Positions 32,320-41,400 of a stretch of DNA of 64,000 bases are shown in pieces. Position 1 is the stretch's first letter; every line of letters starts with the position of its first letter. The DNA is from Promicromonospora soli (GTDB lineage Bacteria > Actinomycetota > Actinomycetes > Actinomycetales > Cellulomonadaceae), in contig NZ_BNAS01000004.1 in assembly GCF_014653785.1 (NCBI RefSeq), positions 255,046-319,045 of the forward strand, written 5' to 3'. A program made the position numbers and the translations under genes. The notes beneath the pieces are model-generated. The model did not search any database, had not been told where the DNA came from, and saw nothing but the letters and a program-made list of their open reading frames with translations.

Positions 32320-32330
32320 CCCCACGTGCC

Positions 32331-32374
32331 GGTCTCGACAGGCTCGACCACCGCTGGTCGAGCCTGTCGAGACC
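32331..32374. terminator. Perfect 20 bp inverted repeat with 4-base loop
   Basis: Positions 32331-32350 (GGTCTCGACAGGCTCGACCA) and 32355-32374 are exact reverse complements around CCGC. It lies between the convergent lipoprotein and acyltransferase genes. Similar GTCGAGCCTGTCGAGACC elements are widespread between genes in actinobacteria, so it may be a copy of a dispersed repeat used as terminator. Confidence 0.65.
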
Positions 32375-32380
32375 GCTCCG

Positions 32381-32968
32381 CTACGCGCCCTCTTCTTCCG
32401 AATGGAGGCGCGGCTCCACTCGGTTGGCCGGCTTGACCCCCGACTTGTCCTTGTAGAACTCGCGGATCACGTCCATGTCGGCGCGGACGTCGCCGGTGAG
32501 CTCGATGCTCGGCCCGATGCCGGCCACGCGGGCCACCCCGTCGACGTAGCCGAGCGTCACCGGAAAGCCTGCCTTCAGCGCGATGCGGTAGAACCCCGAC
32601 TTCCAATAGCCGGACCCGGCGCCCCGCGTGCCCTCCGGCGTCACGACGAGGTGGAACTCCTCGCCCCGCCCGACCGCCGCGAGGATCTCGTCGACGATGC
32701 TGGCCGGGTCCTTCCGGTCCACGGGGATTCCGCCGAGCGACCGCATGATGCGGGCCATCGGCCCCTTGAACCAGGAGTCCTTGATGAGGAAGCGGACGTC
32801 GAGATCCATGTCGAACGCGATGGCCAGCATGAGGAAGAAGTCCGTGTTGGACGTGTGCGGCGCACCGATGAACACCGTTGGCCGGGTCGGCGCAGGCTCC
32901 GAGCGCATCCGGTAGCCGGTGACGGCCCAGATCAGTCGTGCGACAGCCCGGCGGATGGTGCGTGACAT
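32381..32968 (-). CDS. 1-acylglycerol-3-phosphate acyltransferase-like (PlsC family)
   Basis: The 195 residues start MSRTIRRAVARLIW with GAGGA upstream. They carry the acyltransferase motif HTSNTD (H-x4-D) and the second motif TPEGTRG, followed by WKSGFYRIALKAGFPV. It is shorter than typical PlsC (~240) and lacks a long N-terminal membrane segment. It probably esterifies a lysophospholipid or related lipid at the membrane. Confidence 0.87.
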   Translation of the reverse strand: MSRTIRRAVARLIWAVTGYRMRSEPAPTRPTVFIGAPHTSNTDFFLMLAIAFDMDLDVRFLIKDSWFKGPMARIMRSLGGIPVDRKDPASIVDEILAAVGRGEEFHLVVTPEGTRGAGSGYWKSGFYRIALKAGFPVTLGYVDGVARVAGIGPSIELTGDVRADMDVIREFYKDKSGVKPANRVEPRLHSEEEGA

Positions 32969-33048
32969 CGTCGTCCTCGAATCGGGGTGGATCAGGTGCA
33001 CTGATCCTAACGATTGCCCCCGCTTGCCCGTTCCAGCCGAGCGCCCGT

Positions 33049-34305
33049 TCAGCGCCGCAGCAGCGAGCGCAGGCTGTGCGCGGCGAGGCGCAGCACGCCG
33101 CGAGATCCCGCCGACTGCTCGTCGAAGAGCATGAGCGCCACGTGCGCCATCGCGACGTCGGAGGCGGCGACGGCGCGGGTCGCCGCTGCCGCCCAGAACG
33201 GGGAGCGGATGAGCTGCTGCGCCAGGTAGCACTCCCGGTAGTGCCGCGCGAACCGGCTCCGGTACGCCCGTACGAAGCCGGCCAGCGCGCCGGGCAGGCC
33301 CTCGCCCCGCCAGGTCTCGCCCGACCGCTCCAGCGCGCCGAGGTGCTCTGCGAGCTGCACCCCGGCGGCCATGCCGTAGAAGATCCCCTCGCCGCTCAGC
33401 GGGTTGATCATCGCCGCCGCGTCGCCCAGGAGGACCGCGGCGCGGCCCCGGGCCGTCATCGGCGTGCGGGCCGCGGCATGTGGCAGCTGGTGCGCGGCCA
33501 CCCGCTCCAGCCCCGATACTGAGAAGCCGCGCCGCTCCAGGTCCTCGACGTACATGTCGAGGAGGTCGCGCAGCTTGCGGCCGTGCCGCTCGGTCTGCCG
33601 CTTGAGATGGTTCACCGGGATGGCGACGCCGAGGTTCGCGCCGTCGTCGGCCAGCGGGAAGACCCAGCCGTAGACCGGCAGGAGCGACTCCAGGAAGTCG
33701 AACCGGAGGGTGTCGCCCACCGGCTTGTCCGGGTGCGTGACCCTCCCGTACGCACGCATCGCGATGTGGGTGTGCCGCATCGACGGGCGCTCGATCCCCA
33801 TGGCGCGCCGCACCCCGGAGTAGGCGCCGTCCGCCCCGATGACGACGTCGAACGTGGCCGCGCCGTCGGAGAGGGTGACCCGTTCGCCGCCGTCGGCCGG
33901 CGCCATCTCCTTGAACGACACGCCCTCGCGGACCTCGGCACCCACGTCGCGCGCCGCACCCAGCAACAGGTCGTCCAGGGCGAGCCGCGGGGCGACATAC
34001 CCGGCCATGTCGCGGCCCTCGACCATCGAGCCGTGCGTGACGGCCTCCACCCCGCCCGGGCCGCTGATCGCCACCGACATCGGCATGTGAAACCGCTCCA
34101 ACAGCTCCGACAGGCCGAGCCCGTCCAGCACCCTCCGGGCGCCCGGACCCAGACCGTCGCCGCAGGTCTTGTCCCGCGGGAACGTCGCCTTGTCGACCAG
34201 CGTCACGTGGGCGTCAGGCACCTCGCGCCGCAGCGCGATCGCCGTGGCCGCACCGGTCGGGCCGCCCCCGACGACAAGAACTCTGGGTGCGTTGGTGCCG
34301 GCCAC
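33049..34305 (-). CDS. Geranylgeranyl reductase-family FAD-dependent oxidoreductase
   Basis: The 418 residues have the FAD Rossmann motif VLVVGGGPTGAATA, the family-specific CGDGLGPGA, FDVVIGADGAYSGVRRAMG, and a late LLGDAAAMINPLSGEGIFYGMAAG. This pattern matches the geranylgeranyl reductase family, which saturates isoprenoid chains such as menaquinone side chains or polyprenyl lipids. A role in menaquinone modification is likely in an actinobacterium but not certain. Confidence 0.88.
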   Translation of the reverse strand: MAGTNAPRVLVVGGGPTGAATAIALRREVPDAHVTLVDKATFPRDKTCGDGLGPGARRVLDGLGLSELLERFHMPMSVAISGPGGVEAVTHGSMVEGRDMAGYVAPRLALDDLLLGAARDVGAEVREGVSFKEMAPADGGERVTLSDGAATFDVVIGADGAYSGVRRAMGIERPSMRHTHIAMRAYGRVTHPDKPVGDTLRFDFLESLLPVYGWVFPLADDGANLGVAIPVNHLKRQTERHGRKLRDLLDMYVEDLERRGFSVSGLERVAAHQLPHAAARTPMTARGRAAVLLGDAAAMINPLSGEGIFYGMAAGVQLAEHLGALERSGETWRGEGLPGALAGFVRAYRSRFARHYRECYLAQQLIRSPFWAAAATRAVAASDVAMAHVALMLFDEQSAGSRGVLRLAAHSLRSLLRR

Positions 34306-34355
34306 GCCGTCGACAGTAGACCGGCTCTGCCGGACGGGCCAGGCGGACGACGGCG

Positions 34356-34736
34356 TCAGCGCCTGGGCTTGCGGTTCGGCGTCACGTCCTCAGAGGTGCC
34401 CGGGATCGTCTTGTCCCCCGGCGTTCGGCCCGGTGTCGCGGTGTCCGACGGCGAGGTGCCCGCCCCGGTGCCGCCCGGCGTGGCGCTGCCCGGCGTCGTG
34501 CCCCCGGTCGTGCCGGGCACGGGCCGGTGCTTCCGGAACCGCTGCACCGCCTTGAACAGGGCGACGCCGGCGATGATGATCGCTATCGCGTCGTCGCCGA
34601 GGCCGAGCGGCCCCAGCACACCCTCCGACAGGAGGTCGATCGGGCTGGCCACGTACCCGGCGCCCGCGATGAACGTGAGGATCTCCTGCCAGGTGAACTT
34701 CCTGGGATCCTTGCCCCGCTTGTTTTCCTCGCGCAT
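34356..34736 (-). CDS. YkvA/DUF1232-like small membrane protein
   Basis: The 126 residues start MREENKRGKDPRKF. Residues ~18-65 match DUF1232 (AGAGYVASPIDLLSEGVLGPLGLGDDAIAIIIAG), with the signature SPIDLL and DD. A Gly/Thr/Pro/Ser-rich tail of ~50 residues follows and is probably disordered. The function of the family is unknown. Confidence 0.82.
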   Translation of the reverse strand: MREENKRGKDPRKFTWQEILTFIAGAGYVASPIDLLSEGVLGPLGLGDDAIAIIIAGVALFKAVQRFRKHRPVPGTTGGTTPGSATPGGTGAGTSPSDTATPGRTPGDKTIPGTSEDVTPNRKPRR

Positions 34737-34831
34737 GCCCGGAACGTAACGGAGAACGGGGCGACTCGCCAGGCATTGACGAGTGGCCCGGTTCGTGAAG
34801 TTCATCCCATCGTCGGCGCGTGGCTGAACGG

Positions 34832-35515
34832 TCACACGTCGATCGGACGCCGGTCCTCCACGAGCCTCGACGTGTATCCCGCCGTCACGAGCCGGTCGAA
34901 GGCGAACATGACGCCGTCCGGCATGTCCTCCTCGTGCGAGATGAACCCGAGCTCCGCGTACAGGGTGAGGCGCTGGGTCTCGCCGACGAGCATGTCGACC
35001 ACCCGGTCGGCGTCGCCGATCGCCCGGAGGTACGCGTCGAGCGCCATGGGCCGGGAGACACACAGCACGTCGACGTCCGGCCACACCACCCGGCAGGTCG
35101 CGAACGCGCGTCGCTGCTGGTAGGGGTGCGAGACGAGCAGCAGGGAGGACGGCTCGATCTGGTGCTCGGCGAGCACCTTGCGGCTGTACTCCAGGTTCTC
35201 GCTCGTGTTGGTCGCCGCGGGCTCGACGAGCACCGCATCGGCGGGCACGCCGCGCGCGATCGCGTGGTCGCGGTAGCCGAACGCCTCACCCTCGGGAAAG
35301 GCATCGAGGGTGGTGGGCGCGTTCGCCCCCGTGAAGACGATCTGCCGGAACAGCCCTTCGAGGTAGAGGTCCGCCGTGTAGTCGGCCACCCCCAGATCGT
35401 GCCCGCCCAGGCCGATGCAGACGTCGACCTGTCGCGGCTCGTGCTTCAGGTCGTGGAACGCCCACAGCGTCTCTACGTCCTCCCGCACTTCGGCGGGGAT
35501 CATGACGTTCGGCAT
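34832..35515 (-). CDS. YdcF/SanA-like DUF218 protein
   Basis: The 227 residues match the ElyC/SanA/YdcF group: VDVCIGLGGHDLGVADYTADLYLEG, QIVFTGANAP, AVLVEPAATNTSENLEYSRKVL and LLLVSHPYQQRRA. There is no signal peptide, so it is probably cytoplasmic, as in YdcF, which binds SAM in E. coli. The cellular role is unclear. Confidence 0.87.
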   Translation of the reverse strand: MPNVMIPAEVREDVETLWAFHDLKHEPRQVDVCIGLGGHDLGVADYTADLYLEGLFRQIVFTGANAPTTLDAFPEGEAFGYRDHAIARGVPADAVLVEPAATNTSENLEYSRKVLAEHQIEPSSLLLVSHPYQQRRAFATCRVVWPDVDVLCVSRPMALDAYLRAIGDADRVVDMLVGETQRLTLYAELGFISHEEDMPDGVMFAFDRLVTAGYTSRLVEDRRPIDV

Positions 35516-35705
35516 AGGGCGACCATATTGCTCAGAGGAATGCGGGGCACACCAAGACCGTGAGTACGCGCCCGGATTCCGCGGGTATTGCGCGCAACGT
35601 CACGTACATCAGAAACCGGCCACCGGCGCCGTCCTGCGGCGCTCTCGCGCCCCCCGCGCAGACATCCCATGCGCAGACAAGGTAGCGGACATCGACCAGA
35701 CAGCC

Positions 35706-35996
35706 CTAGCGCCCCCTGGCCTCGTCGCCGTCTCCCTCACCTGTGCCGTCGGCGGCCCTCACCTGCGCGGCATCGTCCTCGAGCCTGCCCGAGAACAGGT
35801 CGTAGTACTGCAGGTGCAGGTGGTAGCCGGCGCCCAGCGCGATGCGCCGGATCATTCCGAGCGTGGGCTCGATCTGCCCGGACTCGATGCGGCTGATCGT
35901 CGACGTGGGGACGCCCGCGAGCACTGCCAGGGAACTCATGCTGAGCTCCCGCTCGGCACGGATCCGGACAATGATCTGGGCTGCGGTCGTGAGCAA
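35706..35996 (-). CDS. Small XRE-family HTH regulator divergent to the Jet operon
   Basis: The 96 residues start at TTG 35996, which has GGGAGG five bases upstream; longer in-frame ATGs lack such a site. The XRE helix-turn-helix covers residues ~5-60 (IIVRIRAERELSMSSLAVLAGVPTSTISRIESGQIEPTLGMIRRIALGAGYHL). The charged tail ends GEGDGDEARGR. It is divergent from jetABC with ~200 bp between, containing a dyad, so it may control that operon. Confidence 0.8.
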   Translation of the reverse strand: MLTTAAQIIVRIRAERELSMSSLAVLAGVPTSTISRIESGQIEPTLGMIRRIALGAGYHLHLQYYDLFSGRLEDDAAQVRAADGTGEGDGDEARGR

Positions 35997-36053
35997 GGTG
36001 CCCTCCCGTCGATGCTCGGCCATCGAAACGTGCCATGACGCACGACAGGGCCC

Positions 36054-36081
36054 GCCGGAAAGTGAAGATCTGTTTTCCGGC
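36054..36081. promoter_or_regulatory. Inverted repeat in the XRE / jetA divergent region
   Basis: GCCGGAAA (36054-36061) and TTTCCGGC (36074-36081) are exact reverse complements separated by 12 bp, 58 bp upstream of the XRE start. Further on, TACTCT (36189-36194) lies eight bases before the jetA ATG and could be its -10 element, giving a leaderless mRNA. Confidence 0.45.
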
Positions 36082-36202
36082 AAGCCCTGTGAGACCTGAC
36101 TCTATACGTCTATGGCCGTCGCGGCTCAGCGACAGGCGTGTGTTCGCCATGTTTCCTTCGGGGGTGCCGCACCGACACGTTGGCCCACTACTCTCTGCCC
36201 CC

Positions 36203-37723
36203 ATGGGTACAGCGAGCTCACCGGGTGACGCCGCCGCGCCCCGGCAGGCCGCCGGGCACGGGGCAGGTCGCCGCGGCCAGGCGGCGCGCGCCGTGCGCGC
36301 CCTGCTTCAGGAGCACCCCGCGTGGGTGCTGCTGCGGTCGAGGAACGCCGCGGCCGCCGTCGTGCTGCTGGACCGCAACCTCGGCGCGTCCCGCCGTCGG
36401 CTCCCCGTGGAGCAGCTCGCCGACCGGATCGACGACGACGTGCCCGAGCTGCGCCGCGCGGGCTTCGAGCTGCCCTACTCCGGCTACTTCTACGTGTCCG
36501 AGTGGATCGACGAGGGCGTGCTCGTGCGGCGCCGGGCCGCCCCGCATGCTGCCGGCGAGCCCGGCGTCGAGACCGTCGAGCTGTCCGACGGCGCGCTGGT
36601 CGCCATCCGCTTCGTCTCCCGGCTGAGCAAGCCGCACCCCGCGGTGACGCCGTCGCGGCTCGGCGCGGTGCTCGACGGCCTGCACCGGCTGGCCGACGAG
36701 GCCGATCCCGACCCCGAGGCCCGCCTCGCCTCCCTCCTGGAGCAGCGCGCCGCCCTCGACGCGAAGATCGAGCGCGCCCGCCGCGGCGACGACGAGCCCC
36801 TGCCGCCCGACGCCGCTGCCGAGCGTGCCCGCGAGGTCCTCGCGCTCGCCGGCGACATCCCCGCCGACCTGGCCCGGGTGCGTACCGAGCTGGAGCGCAC
36901 GGACCGCGAGCTGCGGCGCAGACTCCTGGAGTCCGACGGCTCGCGCGACACCTTCCTCGACGACGTCTACCGGGGCGTCGACCACCTCGCCGAGTCCGAG
37001 GCGGGGCGCGGCCTCGTCGCGTTCCGCGACCTGCTGCGGCAGGCGGAGCACACGGCGCAGGACGACGTCGGTCGCGTGCTCGGCAGCGTCCACCTGGGGC
37101 CCGGCGAGGCGTCGGCGTTGCGCCGGCTGCTGCCCACGCTGCAGGACGCCGCCGACGAGCTCACCGACACCATGGCCGGCCTGCGCCGCGCGCTGCAGCG
37201 CATGGTGCGGTCCGGCGAGCTCCCGGCCGAGCGCGCGCTGCGGCGCCTGATCGGCGAGGCGCAGGACGCCGCCCTCGCCACGGCGCCCGACGTCACGCCC
37301 GGCACCGAGATGCGCCTCACGCTGCCCGTCGGCGCTGTGGCACCCCGGTCCGTAGGCGGCCTCACCCCGCACAACCCCGGCGGGGAGGATGCCGAGGCGC
37401 CGTTCGCCGCCCCCGCACCGCCGCCGCGGGCAGTCTCGCTCTCGGCGCTGCGCGCCATGGCGCGGGACTCCGAGATCGACGTGGACGAGCTGCGCGGGCA
37501 CGTGAACTCCGTCGTCGACCACGCCGGCCGCGCCACCATCGCCTCCGTTCTTGCGGCGCACCCCGCCACCCAGGGCGCCGCGAGCGTCGTCGGACTGCTG
37601 ACGCTCGGCGAGCAGCACGGCACCCCCACAGGCGACCGCGAGGACGTGAGCTGGCGGTCCTCGCGCGGCGTCGCGCGGCGGACCGCACTTCCCCAGCACC
37701 AGTTCGAGGAGCATGTCCCGTGA
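36203..37723 (+). CDS. jetA: JetA/MksF-like kleisin subunit (DUF3375)
   Basis: The 506 residues match DUF3375, the kleisin-like subunit of Wadjet/MksBEF condensins: LLQEHPAWVLLRSRNAAAAVVLLDRNLG near the start, LPVEQLADRIDDDVPELRRAGFELP, a coiled-coil centre (LEQRAALDAKIERARRG, DLARVRTELERTDRELRRRLLE) and VNSVVDHAGRATIASVLAAHPATQGAASVVGLL at the end. It should bridge the two JetC heads and bind JetB. ATG 36203 is favoured; its stop overlaps the jetB GTG (GTGA). Confidence 0.9.
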   Translation: MGTASSPGDAAAPRQAAGHGAGRRGQAARAVRALLQEHPAWVLLRSRNAAAAVVLLDRNLGASRRRLPVEQLADRIDDDVPELRRAGFELPYSGYFYVSEWIDEGVLVRRRAAPHAAGEPGVETVELSDGALVAIRFVSRLSKPHPAVTPSRLGAVLDGLHRLADEADPDPEARLASLLEQRAALDAKIERARRGDDEPLPPDAAAERAREVLALAGDIPADLARVRTELERTDRELRRRLLESDGSRDTFLDDVYRGVDHLAESEAGRGLVAFRDLLRQAEHTAQDDVGRVLGSVHLGPGEASALRRLLPTLQDAADELTDTMAGLRRALQRMVRSGELPAERALRRLIGEAQDAALATAPDVTPGTEMRLTLPVGAVAPRSVGGLTPHNPGGEDAEAPFAAPAPPPRAVSLSALRAMARDSEIDVDELRGHVNSVVDHAGRATIASVLAAHPATQGAASVVGLLTLGEQHGTPTGDREDVSWRSSRGVARRTALPQHQFEEHVP

Positions 37724-38418
37724 CCGAACCCGACGTGACAGGATCCGCCCGCACCGACCTCCGCAGCGCGCGTCCCGGCCGGCCGGCCGGCGGCGGCGCG
37801 CCGTCGGGCAGCACCACCGGCCACGAGGCCGGTGACGCCGGCGCCGGTGCCCGCCTCTGGCCGGGCGACCACGGCACGCTGCCTGCGCCCGCGCGCCTCG
37901 CGCTGGCCCGGCTCGTACGCGGCCCCTACCTCGCCGCCGAGTCCGACACGGACACCTGGCGCGCGCTCCTGGCGCACGAGGACGTGGTCCGCGAGCGCCT
38001 CGCCGACCAGTACCTCGACCTGGTGGTCGACGCCGACGCGCAGGTCGCGTTCGTGCGGGACGCGCCGTCGCCGGACGCGCCGCAGGTGGTGCGCGAGGTG
38101 ACGCTGACCTTCCTGGACACGGCACTGCTGCTGTACCTGCGCGCCCTGCTGCTGGACTCGGCGGACGGGCGCGTGGCGGTCAGCCGCGACGAGGCGGCCG
38201 ACCACCTCGCGATGTACCGCCGGCGGGGCGGTGGTTCGCCCATGGACTTCACACGGCAGCTGGACGCTACGTGGGCCCGGCTGATCGAGTCAGGCATGCT
38301 GGAGCCGCTCAGCGGGGACCGGTGCACGGTCTCCCCCGTGCTGCGGACCGTGTTCGGCGCGGATCAGGTAGCGGCGCTGAGCGCCGAGTACGCCCGACTG
38401 GCGAAGGAGAGCACATGA
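37720..38418 (+). CDS. jetB: JetB/MksE-like subunit (DUF4194)
   Basis: The 232 residues start with GTG overlapping the jetA stop. After a disordered Gly/Ala-rich leader (~40 residues), the DUF4194 winged-helix protein follows (RLALARLVRGPYLAAESDTDTW, FLDTALLLYLRALLLDSADGRVAVSRDEAADHL, LDATWARLIESGMLEPL, TVSPVLRTVFGADQVAAL). In Wadjet it forms a dimer bound to the kleisin. The 3' end overlaps a 19-codon ORF leading to jetC. Confidence 0.9.
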   Translation: MTEPDVTGSARTDLRSARPGRPAGGGAPSGSTTGHEAGDAGAGARLWPGDHGTLPAPARLALARLVRGPYLAAESDTDTWRALLAHEDVVRERLADQYLDLVVDADAQVAFVRDAPSPDAPQVVREVTLTFLDTALLLYLRALLLDSADGRVAVSRDEAADHLAMYRRRGGGSPMDFTRQLDATWARLIESGMLEPLSGDRCTVSPVLRTVFGADQVAALSAEYARLAKEST

Positions 38419-38474
38419 TGTCACCCCACCCGATCGCTCGCTGCGCTCCCGATCGCGCGGGGGCCCCGAAGTGA
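38415..38474 (+). CDS. 19-residue coupling ORF between jetB and jetC
   Basis: An ATG at 38415, with GGAG five bases upstream and overlapping the jetB stop (ATGA), opens MMSPHPIARC and closes with a stop overlapping the jetC GTG (GTGA). The start (MMSPHP) resembles the N-terminus of JetC (MITSHP), as if ~55 bp carrying CGATCGCTCGCTGCGCTC were inserted near the original jetC start. It probably only keeps ribosomes moving between the genes. Confidence 0.45.
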   Translation: MMSPHPIARCAPDRAGAPK

Positions 38475-41400
38475 TCACGTCCCACCCCGGACAGTGGCGG
38501 CTCGCGCGCGTCGAGCTCGTCAACTGGGGCACGTTCTCCGGGCACCACGTGGTGCCGGTGCCCCGCGAGGGGTTCCTCCTGACTGGCCACTCGGGCTCGG
38601 GCAAGTCGTCGCTGGTCGACGCCGTCGCCGCCGTCCTGACCCCGCCGGAGCACCTGCGGTTCAACGTCGCTGCGGCCGGCACGGCCGCCACCGAGCGCGA
38701 GGCGGGTGACCGGGACGTCGTCTCGTACGTGCGCGGCGCATGGCGCCATCGCACCGACGAGAGCACGGGCGAGGTCGTGGCCGACCACCTGCGCGCGGGC
38801 GCCACCTGGTCGGGCATCCTGCTGCGGTACTCGAACGGCACGGACTCCCCCGACGGCACGGTGACCCTGGTGCGCCTGTTCCACCTCACGCGGGGCTCGT
38901 CGACGCCGGCGATGCTGCATGTGGTGGTACCGGACGAGGTGGGGCTGCTGGACTTCGAGCGGTACGTCCGCTCCGGGCCCGACGTCGCGGGCGTGACCGC
39001 GGCGTGGCCCGGCGCGACGGTGAGCGAGCGGCACGGGCCGTTCGCCGCGGCGTTCACCCAGGCGCTGGGGATCGGGTCGGAGCAGGCTCTGGTGCTGCTG
39101 CACCGCACGCAGTCGGCGAAGAACCTGGGCAGCCTGGACGACCTGTTCCGCGGGCACATGCTGGACGAGCCCGGCACGTTCGAGCTGGCCGCCCAGGCCG
39201 TGGACCAGTTCGCGGACGTGGCGCGCGCCTACGCCGACATCGAGACCTCCCGCCGGCAGATCGAGCACCTGGGCCGCCTCGCGGCTCTGACCAAGGCGTA
39301 CGACGAGGGCTCGTCGGCCGGTGTGCGCGCGGCTACCCTGCGCGGGTCGCTCGAGACGTTCAAGGACGCGTGGAAGCTCGACCTCGCCCACGGGGCGCTG
39401 GCCGAGGCGCGCGCGGCCGAGGATCGGGCGCAGCACCACCGCAAGGCCGCGGACACCGAGGTCGACGTCGCGGCGAACACGCACCAGCAGGCAGTGAACG
39501 TGCTCGGCGCGCGCGGCGGGCAGGCGCTCGCCACGCAGGCCGACCGCCTGCAGCGGGCCGGCGAGATCGCCGCCCTGGTCCGCACGCGGCGCGGCGAGCT
39601 CGCCACCGACCTCCAGTCGGTCGGCATGAACATGCCCGAGACGTTCGCGGAGTTCGCGGCGCTCAAGGAGAAGGCCCGGTGGGAGCTCGGCGGCCCGAAG
39701 CGGCCGGCCACCGGAGGGGTCCCGGCGCTCACCGGCGCCCTGCCCGCCGTCTCGACCGGGCAGGTGTCCGCCGTGTCGACGGGCGCGGTCCCCTCGGTGG
39801 CGGGGGTCTCGACGGGGGCGCTGCCGTCGGTCGCCACGGGTGCTGTCGCCACCGTCGGGCGGTCCCGCGCACCCGAGACGCTCGACGCGCACATCCGGGA
39901 GGTGCTGGCGGCACGCTCCGCCGTCGGGCACAGGCACGAGGCCGTGGCGACGCGGATCCAGGCCGTGCGGCAGACCCAGACGAACGTCCCCGCCGAGCTG
40001 GCCGCTGCCCGCCAGGCCGTGGCCGACGCCGCCGGGCTCGACATCGCCATGCTGCCGTTCGCGGCGGAGCTCCTGCGCGTCCGGGAGGACGACGCCGAGT
40101 GGCGCCCCGTCATCGAGGCGATCCTGCGCCCGCTGGCCACGCTCGTGCTGGTCTCCCCCGCGCACCGTGCCGCCGTCGCGGGGGCCGTCGAGGCCGGTCT
40201 CGGCCTGCGCTACCGCGTGGTCGGCGTACGCAACGACGCGCCCCGGTCCACGGACGACGCCTCGCTGGTGCACAAGGTCGAGGTCAAGGACAGCCCCATG
40301 TCCGGCTGGCTGCACCGCCGCCTGTCCGAGAACTACGACTACCTGTGCGTCGACGAGCCCGCCGGGCTCGACCTGCACGAGCGCGCGGTCACCCGCGAGG
40401 GCCTGATCAAGCACGGGCCGGAGGAGATCGAGCAGCCACTGCTCCCCGGCGTCGAGGACTGGGCACTCGGCTGGGACGCCGACGACCGCCTCGACCAGCT
40501 CCTGGAGCTCGCGCGCGAGACCCAGGCCCGCCTCGCGGACGCCGACAGCGCCGTGGCCGACGCCGTCGCCGAGCAGCGCGAAGCCGTGCGCCGCCAGCTC
40601 ACGCTGCGGCACGTGGCCCGCCGCGAGTGGCGCGAGGTGGACATCGAGACCGCCGAGGCGGACCTGACCGACGCGCAGGCGTCGTTCGACCGGCTGCTGG
40701 ACGGCACGATGGACCTGCTGCAGGCGTCCCAGGACGTCGCGGCGGCCGAGACCCGCCTGGACCATGCCCGCGCCGCCGCCGCCGAGGCCGCCGACGCCCT
40801 CGCCGAGGCGCGCGCTCACCGCCGCTCCCTGGAGCGCGTGGTCGCCGAGCTCGGCGACGCTCCGACCAACGCGATCCCGCTCGCGCACCGCCAGGAGCTG
40901 GAGAAGCGGTACGCCGCCGTGCGCAAGACGGTCACCCACGAGGTGATCGACGACGTCTCGCTCACCGTGTCCCGCACGCTGGACGCGGAACGCGAGGCCG
41001 GGCTGCGCACCTCGGCGGCGGCCGAGCGGGAGATCGTCGGGCTGCTGTCCGAGTTCCGCCGCCGCTGGCCCGCCATCACGCGCGACCTGACGGCGCAGGT
41101 CGGCGACCGGTCCCGGTACCTCGAGGTGCTGGAGCGCATCCGCACGTCCCGCCTGCCCGAGCAGGAGGCCCGCTTCTCCGACCTCCTCACCGACCAGGCA
41201 CGGCGCGCCCTGCGCAAGCTCGCCGCCGAGATCCGGCAGGCACCCGCGGCCATCCGCGAGCGGATCGTCGGGGTGAACACGTCCCTGCGCCGCTCCCCGT
41301 TCGACACCGACCGGTACCTGGAGATCCGCGTCAAGGAGCGCCGGCCAGCGGCCGTCGAGGAGTTCCTCGCGACGCTCGACGCGCTCACCGGCGACACCGA

